This document shows positions 1 through 5,315 of a stretch of 5,315 bases of DNA, one piece after another. Location: assembly GCA_913062655.1 (NCBI GenBank), contig CAJXXO010000200.1:1-5315 (forward strand), read 5' to 3'. The stretch comes from an uncultured Bacteroidota bacterium. Its GTDB lineage: Bacteria > Bacteroidota > Bacteroidia > Chitinophagales > S012-47. A program made the translations under genes and the position numbers. The notes below the pieces were generated by a model. It was not told the origin of the DNA and did not search any database. It saw only the letters and a program-made list of their open reading frames with translations. Numbering within the stretch: position 1 is the first letter of the stretch; every line of letters begins with the position of its first letter.

Positions 1-1922
1 AAAGCACCCAACTGTATCCAGCGGGTGTAGAGCTCGCCATCCTGGCCACCACCGGTGAATCCGCCCAGGTCGCTGTGCATATAGCCATGTCCACTCATAC
101 TCATGCCCAGCATGATGGGAATCTGCACATCCAGTCCGGCCCAGCTCCGCTGCACATCGCCACTCCACGGGAACGTACCATACCGCTGCATGCCGGCCCA
201 GCCGGAACGGATGAGGTTGAAGATACGCTTGTCGGGGAAGTCTTGCTTGTAGTTGCTGTCCAGCATCTCGGCCCAGATCAAGCTGTACAGGTTGTGGACG
301 TCTTTGGCATCGCCCAGGCTATGATCCATATCCCAGGGATGGAGCTCCGGTTCACCGAGGTCGCACCACCAACCGGCTACACCTTCATTCATCCGGTCGC
401 GGTAGAAGTCCCACATCCAGTCTTGTGCATCTTTTTGGTAGATATCCAGCAGACCGGCAGGGCCTTGCCAGAAGTTGTTGAGTACATAAGGTGTGCCTTG
501 CGGTGTAGTACCGAAGTAGCCATTGTTGGCCAGGAAAGGATAGTTTACGCTGGTCTGCAAAAAGTAGGTCTCCGTAATATTGACCGTCTTCACCCCTTCC
601 TGTTTGAAGTCAGCGATCATCTGTTCTGCCGTAGGCCACTGTGACCGATCCCAGTCGAGGTCACCCATTTCTTCAAACCAGTACAGGTCGAGAATCAGTA
701 CATCGAGTGGGAAGTCCTGTGCTTTCATGGTGGAGACGATATTGCGGGCTTCCTGCTCGTTGGTATAGCCATAGCGCGATTGGATAAAGCCCAGCGCCCA
801 TCTTGGCGGCATCGGCTGCCGACCGGTGAGGTGGGTGTATTCTTCTATTACTTTGTCGTACTGTCCATCCCCGGCAATGACGTAATACTGCACAGCGCCT
901 CCTTCCACCTGCCAGTCGAGAATACGAGGAGAATAAGAACCCAGATGTGCGGTAGAGCGATGGTGATTGTCCATAAACAGGCCCACGCCATCGGAGGAGA
1001 TCAACAGTGGGATGGTGGTATTCATGGGGTCCGCACCCCAGGCATAGCCGCCTTTTTGCTCATTGTAAAACAGCATCGACCGACCGGTCCGGTCCACTTC
1101 AATAGCCCGCGAGCCGCCCCCTTGCCAGTAAGTACTGGTGTCTATGGCAAAGCGAATACCTTGCTGTGCCCGGGTAAGGCCATAGTAGCCCGGCTGTTCT
1201 TGAATTAGTGTATCGCCCCGGTAGATTGTGATAATTCGAAAGGGGTCGGTAGGTATGGTCAGGTCGTAGTCGCCCCAGGAAAGGTAGAGTAGGCTATCGG
1301 CATAGGTAAATTGCGCATTGACCGTCTCAGGCGATAGGACTACGGCATATGAGGTATCATTATGCTCCAAGGTATCCAGGGCATAGCTGACGCGGTACAT
1401 GGCATCAGTATAGGGCGTGATGAAAACGGCACTCTGGCCATAGTTGACCTGCAACGTTGCGCCATTCCAATGCGCAGTATCATAATCAGCAAAGCCTTGT
1501 CCACTCAACGGCACATACATATCCGAGCCATTGGCTGCCCGCCCGGACTGGCTGCCAGCGGCATTGCGCATCACGAATGCGAGCTGCAACACAGTGTCAC
1601 CTGGAGGAATGTTGTAAAACGACCGCACATGAATACGCTTCTCGTAGAGATTCGGTGCCACGCTATCCATTAGCACGGTGGAGTCTGCAGTGCCCCAGCC
1701 GGCCACTACATGCTTCCAGTCGCGAGGATCATTACTCTGCGTGGTGATCACACCGGTATGCATGTACACATCGCCATTGAAGTCAAGCAATCCTTCATCG
1801 CCTAAGGTAGCATCATAGCGAAGGGTAATGGTGTCTTCTACATTGAAGGTGAGTGGATCTGATGACACTTGGGCAGTAACCCAAGTCGATAACAGTAGCA
1901 AGGGCAGCAGGATAGTTCTCAT
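1..1922 (-). CDS. Secreted glycoside hydrolase family 31 enzyme (alpha-glucosidase/alpha-xylosidase type), 3'-truncated by the window edge
   Basis: The minus-strand frame is open from the ATG at 1922-1920 to the window edge: 640 full codons and no stop. Residues 1-17 form a signal peptide (MRTILLPLLLLSTWVTA, then QVS), so export is expected. Residues about 25-140 resemble the SusE/CBM-like beta-sandwich found on Bacteroidota amylases (key stretch GDVYMHTGVIT, 50-60). Residues about 150-365 look like the GH31 N-terminal beta-sandwich. The catalytic barrel starts near PRWALGFIQSRYGYT (373-387). Visible barrel motifs are LDVLILDLYWF (406-416), WWCDLGEPE (518-526) with predicted nucleophile D521, RSGWAGMQRYGTFPWSGD (572-589) with predicted acid/base D589, and HSDLGGF (616-622). 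GH31 enzymes are retaining hydrolases or transglycosylases acting on alpha-linked sugars; alpha-glucan processing is likely but the exact substrate cannot be read here. The C-terminal beta domains, and any type IX secretion tail, lie beyond the window. No Shine-Dalgarno sequence precedes the start. The gene diverges from the ATPase gene. Family assignment is firm; substrate is inference. Confidence 0.93.
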   Translation of the reverse strand, partial: MRTILLPLLLLSTWVTAQVSSDPLTFNVEDTITLRYDATLGDEGLLDFNGDVYMHTGVITTQSNDPRDWKHVVAGWGTADSTVLMDSVAPNLYEKRIHVRSFYNIPPGDTVLQLAFVMRNAAGSQSGRAANGSDMYVPLSGQGFADYDTAHWNGATLQVNYGQSAVFITPYTDAMYRVSYALDTLEHNDTSYAVVLSPETVNAQFTYADSLLYLSWGDYDLTIPTDPFRIITIYRGDTLIQEQPGYYGLTRAQQGIRFAIDTSTYWQGGGSRAIEVDRTGRSMLFYNEQKGGYAWGADPMNTTIPLLISSDGVGLFMDNHHRSTAHLGSYSPRILDWQVEGGAVQYYVIAGDGQYDKVIEEYTHLTGRQPMPPRWALGFIQSRYGYTNEQEARNIVSTMKAQDFPLDVLILDLYWFEEMGDLDWDRSQWPTAEQMIADFKQEGVKTVNITETYFLQTSVNYPFLANNGYFGTTPQGTPYVLNNFWQGPAGLLDIYQKDAQDWMWDFYRDRMNEGVAGWWCDLGEPELHPWDMDHSLGDAKDVHNLYSLIWAEMLDSNYKQDFPDKRIFNLIRSGWAGMQRYGTFPWSGDVQRSWAGLDVQIPIMLGMSMSGHGYMHSDLGGFTGGGQDGELYTRWIQLGA

Positions 1923-1995
1923 AATCGCTAAAATAAGGCACAGGAGCTTCAATCGTGCAAGGGCTAAGTCATTCTTCAGCAAGCAAAAAGCAGGA

Positions 1996-2040
1996 TTAAA
2001 CCTTTGGTATAAAACATTTAGTTTAATACCTTTGGTTTAA
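1996..2040. repeat. Imperfect inverted repeat in the divergent intergenic region (operator candidate)
   Basis: The left arm (1996-2015, TTAAACCTTTGGTATAAAAC) and the right arm (2021-2040, GTTTAATACCTTTGGTTTAA) are reverse complements at 16 of 20 positions, separated by ATTTA. Three of the four mismatches are the central TTT of each arm, because both arms keep ACCTTTGGT in the same direct orientation (2000-2008 and 2028-2036, 28 bp apart). The repeat covers the -33 and -7 promoter elements of the ATPase gene and ends on the A of its ATG. A dimeric regulator bound here would block that promoter. The rest of the 1923-2039 gap shows no gene. The repeat is seen directly; the operator role is inference, and part of the symmetry could follow from A/T richness. 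Confidence 0.5.
2003..2034 (+). promoter_or_regulatory. Bacteroidota-type promoter for the ATPase gene (TTTG, 20-bp spacer, TACCTTTG)
   Basis: A -33 element TTTG (2003-2006) is followed by a 20-bp spacer and a perfect TAnnTTTG -7 element, TACCTTTG (2027-2034). This matches the consensus recognised by the primary sigma factor of Bacteroidota, including the usual spacing of about 19-21 bp. Transcription would start a few bases after the final G, at or next to the ATG at 2040, so the mRNA is predicted to be leaderless or nearly so. No Shine-Dalgarno sequence precedes the ATG. Confidence 0.75.
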
Positions 2041-3182
2041 TGAAGAAAGAGGCTATCAATCCTTTCATTTTGTACGGTTACGAGGGCCCGGAATATTTCT
2101 GTGACCGTGAGGAAGAGACGGCTCAATTGTTATCTGCCTTTCGCAATCAGCGGAATGTGACCTTGTATTCTCCCAGACGATACGGGAAAACAGGTCTGAT
2201 ACAACATGCATTCCATCAACTGGATGCAGAGGACGGTATCACCATTTACATCGACATATACGGTACCACATCACTCAAGGAATTTATAGAAGTGTTGGGG
2301 CAAGCTATTGTCCAGGCGGTAGAGCAAGATCGTGATGGTTTTATTCATCGGGTAGGCCGGCTGTTTAAGCGATTGCGACCTAAGGTTACTTTTGATTCAC
2401 TTACCGGTGAGCCGGCTATCGAACTGGATATACAAAGCAAAGCGGAGGAAGAGCAAACCCTGCGAGATCTGTTTGCCTTCCTGGAAGAACAGCCAAAACG
2501 CTGTTGGGTGGCGATAGATGAATTTCAACAGATCAACAACTACCCCGAAAAGCAGGTAGATGGGGTACTGCGCAGCTACATACAGCACCTTTCACAGGTT
2601 CAGTTTCTGTTTTCCGGCAGTCAAAAGCACCTTTTACTACCGCTGTTCACGGATCCAAATCGGCCCTTTTTTCAAAGCACGGATTTTCTGCACTTAGAAA
2701 AGCTAAGGGCGGAAGCCTATGGACCCTTTATTGCGCATCAGTTTAAACGACACAACAAACACCTCAGTCAAACCGCTCTCGATAGGATACTAACCTTCAC
2801 CAGGCGACATACTTACTACACACAATACCTATGCAATCGGTTATTTGGTAAAACAATTGATCAAGCCACTGAGGAGGATGTGGATGCGGTGATTATTGAC
2901 ATTTTCGAAGAGCGGGAACCCATCTTCTACAACTATCGCAACCTCATCACACCGCTGCAGTTCAAACTGCTGACAGCTATTGCGCAGGAGGCGGTACTCT
3001 TCCACCCTACCGCTACTGATTTTATTCAACGCCATCAACTCAATAGTGCCGCTACGGTACGTAAGTCTTTGCAGAGCCTTATCGACAAAGAACTGGTGGT
3101 GGAAGTCTTCGAGGAAGGAAAAACGGCCTATCAGTTGAATGATGTTTTCCTCGCCCAATGGCTGGCCTGGAAGTACGGGTAG
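2040..3182 (+). CDS. AAA/ATPase_2-type P-loop ATPase with C-terminal winged-helix-like region, function unknown
   Basis: This 380-residue protein is predicted to be soluble, with no signal peptide or membrane segment. The N-terminus INPFILYGYEGPEYFCDR (6-23) is typical of a widespread Bacteroidota group of 'ATP-binding' proteins related to archaeal ATPases (COG1672/PF01637-like). A P-loop variant SPRRYGKT (44-51, lysine K50) serves as Walker A. CWVAIDEFQQI (155-165) is Walker B with D160 and E161, and FLFSGSQ (189-195) fits the sensor strand. A helical region with HTYYTQYLCNRLF (257-269) follows. Residues about 300-375 (LQFKLLTAIAQE, then SAATVRKSLQSLIDKELV, then YQLNDVFLAQWL) read like a winged helix. 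Such proteins are presumed NTP-driven regulators, but no substrate or partner is established for this group and none is implied by the neighbours. The ATG at 2040 is chosen because it opens the conserved N-terminus and sits 5 nt after a -7 box. Sampled rows are about 42-47 % G+C against 52-60 % in the next gene. ATPase class is firm; function is not known. Confidence 0.92.
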   Translation: MKKEAINPFILYGYEGPEYFCDREEETAQLLSAFRNQRNVTLYSPRRYGKTGLIQHAFHQLDAEDGITIYIDIYGTTSLKEFIEVLGQAIVQAVEQDRDGFIHRVGRLFKRLRPKVTFDSLTGEPAIELDIQSKAEEEQTLRDLFAFLEEQPKRCWVAIDEFQQINNYPEKQVDGVLRSYIQHLSQVQFLFSGSQKHLLLPLFTDPNRPFFQSTDFLHLEKLRAEAYGPFIAHQFKRHNKHLSQTALDRILTFTRRHTYYTQYLCNRLFGKTIDQATEEDVDAVIIDIFEEREPIFYNYRNLITPLQFKLLTAIAQEAVLFHPTATDFIQRHQLNSAATVRKSLQSLIDKELVVEVFEEGKTAYQLNDVFLAQWLAWKYG

Positions 3183-3197
3183 CTGCCCCCAATCTGC

Positions 3198-3205
3198 TAC
3201 CTTTG
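3198..3205 (+). promoter_or_regulatory. -7 promoter element TACCTTTG for the ABC-F gene
   Basis: A perfect TAnnTTTG element lies in the 28-bp gap between the ATPase stop (3180-3182) and the ABC-F ATG at 3211. It has the same sequence and the same 5-nt distance to the start codon as the box before the ATPase gene, predicting a leaderless transcript. No clear TTG/TTTG -33 element is found about 20 bp upstream, inside the end of the ATPase gene, so the promoter may be weaker or depend mainly on the -7 box. Confidence 0.6.
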
Positions 3206-3210
3206 CGCGC

Positions 3211-5154
3211 ATGCTGCAAGTGAGCAACCTGTCCGTACATTTTGGGGATCGTTTCCTCTTCGATAGCATCACCTTTCAGGTGGGTGAGCAGGAGCGTATT
3301 GGTCTGGCCGGGCGTAATGGAGCAGGTAAATCGACCCTGCTCAAGATCATTGCCGGCACCCACACCAACTTCGAAGGGCAGGTGCAAGTGCCAAAGGAAT
3401 ATTCCATCGGCTACCTCAAGCAAGAGCTCGATAGTGCCAGCGACAAATCGGTACGCGAAGAGACCGCCACCGCCTTTGATGAGCTGAAAGCACTCCAGCA
3501 ACGAGTAGATGACCTCACCGATCAGATCGCGCAGCACCATGACTACCAAAGCGATGATTACGCCCAACTGGTGGATGAACTAACCCACGTGTCGCATCGC
3601 GTGGAGCTATTTGGGGCCGACAAGGCCGACAAACAGTTGGAAAAAGTATTGACCGGTCTCGGCTTTTCTCATGCGCAACTCGATCAGCCGTTGAAGATTT
3701 TCAGCGGAGGCTGGCAGATGCGGGTGGAATTGGCGAAACTACTTTTGCAACAACCAGATCTTCTCCTCCTCGATGAGCCGACCAACCACCTCGACATCGA
3801 ATCTATCATTTGGCTGGAGGGCTTTCTGCAGGATTACCCCGGCTCTATCATGCTGGTGAGTCACGATAAGCGCCTGCTCGACAACCTGACCCTCCGCACC
3901 ATTGAGATCGAGCTGGGCAAGATGTACGACTACAAGGCCAATTACTCCAAGTACATCGAACAGCGGGCCGAGAGGAGAGAAAAGCTGATGGCCGAAAAGA
4001 AAAACCAGGACCGGCAGATCAAACATACCGAACAATTGATCGACAAGTTTCGGGCGAAGGCCAACAAAGCTGCCTTTGCGCAGAGCCTCATCAAGAAACT
4101 GGATAAGATCGATCGCATCGAGATTGACGATGTGGACTCAGAAGGGATGAAGCTGCAATTTCCAGAGCCACCCCGCAGCGGTCGTGTGGTGGTGGAGGTG
4201 CACAACCTGCACAAAAGCTATGGCGACAACCACGTGTTGCGGGGCATCGACTTCTCCTGCGAAAAGGGGGAAAAGATCGCCTTTGTCGGGAAGAATGGGG
4301 AAGGCAAGACCACCCTGGGCAAGATTTTGGCCGGACAAGAAAAGTACCAGCGTGGAGAGGTGAAATTGGGCCACAATGTGGCACTCGGCTATTTCGCGCA
4401 GCACCAGGCCGAACTGATGGCCGGGGATGACACCATACTGGAGACGGTAGAAAACAAAGCCACAGGTGACATGCGGGCGAAGGTGCGCAGTCTGCTGGGG
4501 GCTTTTCTCTTCAGTGGGGATGACGTCTACAAAAAGACCAAGGTGCTGAGTGGGGGCGAAAAGGCCCGACTGGCACTGGCAGTACTGCTCCTCGATCCCA
4601 TCAACCTGTTGATTCTCGATGAGCCGACCAACCACCTGGATATGGTCTCCAAAGACATCCTGAAACAGGCGATACAGGCCTATGCAGGCACGGTTATCAT
4701 CGTGAGTCACGACCGGGAATTCCTCGATGGCCTCACCGACAAGGTATACGAGTTCAAAGGAGGCCACCTGAAAGAATACCTGGGCGATATCGAGTATTTC
4801 CTCTCCAAGATCAAGGTAGAATCGCTGGATGACCTGAAAGGCCAGCAAAAAACTCAGGAAAAGGTGGCCGATGGCCCTAGCGATAATAAACTATCCTACG
4901 AGGCCCGCAAGGAACGAGACCGGCAGGAGCGAAAGCTAAAGAACCGCGTCAGCAAGCTGGAGCGTCAGATCAGCGAGCAGGAGGCGAAGCTAAAAGAAAT
5001 GGAAGCCGAGATCCACCAACCCGATTTCTACGACAAAGCCAAAGACCCGACTAAGATCTTCAACGAATACAACCAGCAAAAACAACAACTCGAGCAGCTC
5101 ATGGAAGAGTGGACCAGTGCGCAACTGGAGTTGGAGGGGTTAGTTGAAAGCTAA
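3211..5154 (+). CDS. ABC-F family ATPase (YheS/YdiF-like ribosome-associated translation factor)
   Basis: This 647-residue protein has two ABC domains in one chain and no membrane segments, the hallmark of ABC-F proteins, which bind the ribosomal E site and act on stalled or specialised translation rather than transport. Domain 1 has Walker A GRNGAGKST (34-42), signature FSGGW (164-168), Walker B LLLLDEPTNHLD (184-195) and H-loop VSHD (216-219). The charged helical linker (about 240-320, with KFRAKANKAAFAQS at 279-292) is the region that contacts P-site tRNA in the family. Domain 2 has Walker A GKNGEGKTT (360-368), Q-loop GYFAQHQ (393-399), signature LSGGE (446-450), Walker B LLILDEPTNHLD (466-477) and H-loop VSHD (498-501). 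Residues about 562-645 form a coiled coil like the C-terminal domain of YheS/YdiF/Uup. All catalytic motifs are intact. The frame is open from an ATG at 3139, but that would add 24 residues overlapping the ATPase gene and starting upstream of the promoter; MLQVSNLSVHFGDR is the normal family start. A housekeeping role is likelier than antibiotic resistance, though sequence alone cannot exclude the latter. Confidence 0.95.
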   Translation: MLQVSNLSVHFGDRFLFDSITFQVGEQERIGLAGRNGAGKSTLLKIIAGTHTNFEGQVQVPKEYSIGYLKQELDSASDKSVREETATAFDELKALQQRVDDLTDQIAQHHDYQSDDYAQLVDELTHVSHRVELFGADKADKQLEKVLTGLGFSHAQLDQPLKIFSGGWQMRVELAKLLLQQPDLLLLDEPTNHLDIESIIWLEGFLQDYPGSIMLVSHDKRLLDNLTLRTIEIELGKMYDYKANYSKYIEQRAERREKLMAEKKNQDRQIKHTEQLIDKFRAKANKAAFAQSLIKKLDKIDRIEIDDVDSEGMKLQFPEPPRSGRVVVEVHNLHKSYGDNHVLRGIDFSCEKGEKIAFVGKNGEGKTTLGKILAGQEKYQRGEVKLGHNVALGYFAQHQAELMAGDDTILETVENKATGDMRAKVRSLLGAFLFSGDDVYKKTKVLSGGEKARLALAVLLLDPINLLILDEPTNHLDMVSKDILKQAIQAYAGTVIIVSHDREFLDGLTDKVYEFKGGHLKEYLGDIEYFLSKIKVESLDDLKGQQKTQEKVADGPSDNKLSYEARKERDRQERKLKNRVSKLERQISEQEAKLKEMEAEIHQPDFYDKAKDPTKIFNEYNQQKQQLEQLMEEWTSAQLELEGLVES

Positions 5155-5158
5155 ACGC

Positions 5159-5226
5159 GTTCCGGTTCAATGTTCCGGGTTCAGTGTTCCGGGTTCTGGG
5201 TTCTGGGTAAGCGTTCAACGTTACCC
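5159..5226. repeat. Degenerate GTTCnnn heptanucleotide array
   Basis: Starting 5 bp after the ABC-F stop codon, the DNA reads as about ten consecutive units of 6-7 bp beginning GTT: GTTCCG, GTTCAAT, GTTCCGG, GTTCAGT, GTTCCGG, GTTCTGG, GTTCTGG, GTAAGC, GTTCAAC, GTTACCC. Eight start GTTC, and the units from 5165 to 5206 keep a strict 7-bp period. On the minus strand the units read GAACnnn-like. Related heptamer-type low-complexity DNA occurs between genes in Bacteroidota; it is not coding here. Function is unknown. Confidence 0.7.
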
Positions 5227-5230
5227 AACC
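5199..5230 (+). terminator. Stem-loop after the ABC-F gene, possible terminator without a U-tract
   Basis: GGTT (5199-5202), GGGTAA (5205-5210) and CGT (5212-5214) can pair with ACG (5218-5220), TTACCC (5221-5226) and AACC (5227-5230) around a TCA loop, with CT and G bulges on the 5' side. That gives 13 base pairs in total. It is placed 44 bp after the stop codon, where a terminator would be expected, but it is followed by TTTAGG rather than a T-run, so intrinsic termination is uncertain. Its 5' arm is built from the heptamer array. Confidence 0.35.
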
Positions 5231-5243
5231 TTTAGGTGCTTTG

Positions 5244-5276
5244 CTTTCCGAATCCACCTGAAGTGGAGAAGGGAAG
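5244..5276. repeat. Long hairpin with a symmetric GAA/GAA internal loop (REP-like)
   Basis: CTTTCC (5244-5249) pairs with GGGAAG (5271-5276) through one G-T wobble, and TCCAC (5253-5257) pairs with GTGGA (5263-5267) around the loop CTGAA. Between the two stems both strands read GAA (5250-5252 and 5268-5270), a 3x3 internal loop that could form sheared G-A pairs in RNA. It is followed by the short direct repeat GAAGTCC/GAAGGTCC (5274-5288). It resembles the small palindromic repeats scattered between genes in many bacteria; it could also be an RNA element or a protein-binding site. The remaining bases to 5315 show no gene or further structure I can support. Confidence 0.45.
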
Positions 5277-5315
5277 TCCGAAGGTCCTTAAAGTGTTGGG
5301 AGTTATTATTAATCT

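Noticed and set aside
1958..1989. Possible minus-strand promoter for GH31: TTTTTG (plus positions 1984-1989), then TAGCCCTTG (1958-1966)
   Set aside because: The -7 candidate departs from TAnnTTTG (extra base and no TTTG), so it is not better than chance; the GH31 promoter remains unidentified.
75..2040. Several plus-strand open frames of 60-190 codons across the GH31 region
   Set aside because: They lie antisense to a continuous 640-codon GH31 frame with full family motifs, and their translations show no recognisable domains.
2169..2192. Non-canonical P-loop (SPRRYGKT rather than GxxxxGKT) in the ATPase as a sign of lost activity
   Set aside because: PRR-x-GKT is the usual form in this ATPase group, and Walker B D160/E161 is intact.
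3139..3210. 24-residue N-terminal extension of the ABC-F frame (ATG at 3139)
   Set aside because: It overlaps the ATPase coding end in another frame, has no similarity to ABC-F N-termini, and starts upstream of the TACCTTTG box; the ATG at 3211 opens the normal first ABC strand.
4288..4314. GEGKTT instead of GAGKST in the second Walker A of the ABC-F protein
   Set aside because: Glycine, lysine and threonine needed for nucleotide binding are present; this is a tolerated P-loop variation, not a sign of inactivation.
2397..4848. Minus-strand open frames opposite the ATPase and ABC-F genes
   Set aside because: They are antisense shadows of genes with complete conserved motifs and look like reverse-complement translation of those motifs.
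5159..5226. CRISPR array or recombination (att) site in the heptamer region
   Set aside because: The period is 7 bp with no spacers of constant length, no repeats of 23-50 bp, and no integrase nearby.

Overview
The window looks like a chromosomal segment of a Bacteroidota bacterium. Three things point there: two copies of the phylum's -7 promoter element (TAnnTTTG, here TACCTTTG both times), no Shine-Dalgarno sequence before any of the three starts, and protein types common in the phylum (a secreted GH31 enzyme with an N-terminal SusE-like module, an ATPase of the 'INPF..YGY..PEYFCDR' type, and an ABC-F protein with a long C-terminal coiled coil). A base composition of roughly 50-55 % G+C in the sampled rows of the outer genes is high for Flavobacteriia. 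It would fit Saprospiria, Chitinophagia or Cytophagia, but the sequence does not settle the class.

Layout. Positions 1-1922 (minus strand) hold the first 640 codons of a secreted glycoside hydrolase family 31 enzyme; its 3' end lies outside the window. Positions 1923-2039 are a divergent intergenic region with a strong Bacteroidota-type promoter for the rightward gene, embedded in a 45-bp imperfect inverted repeat. Positions 2040-3182 (plus) encode a 380-residue AAA/ATPase_2-type P-loop ATPase of unknown role, lower in G+C than its neighbours. After a 28-bp gap carrying a second TACCTTTG box, 3211-5154 (plus) encodes a 647-residue ABC-F ATPase of the YheS/YdiF type, a ribosome-associated translation factor. 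Positions 5155-5315 are non-coding: an array of degenerate GTTCnnn heptamers, then two possible stem-loops.

How the genes relate. GH31 is transcribed away from the other two and has no obvious functional link to them. The ATPase and ABC-F genes are co-directional and close, but each has its own -7 box exactly 5 nt before its ATG, so each is probably transcribed as a leaderless or nearly leaderless mRNA; read-through from the first gene into the second is also possible. No CRISPR array, tRNA, rRNA, transposase or complete insertion sequence was seen. I found no convincing new multi-gene system. The most distinctive signals are the paired leaderless promoter architecture, the operator-like repeat around the ATPase promoter, and the heptamer/hairpin cluster after the ABC-F gene.
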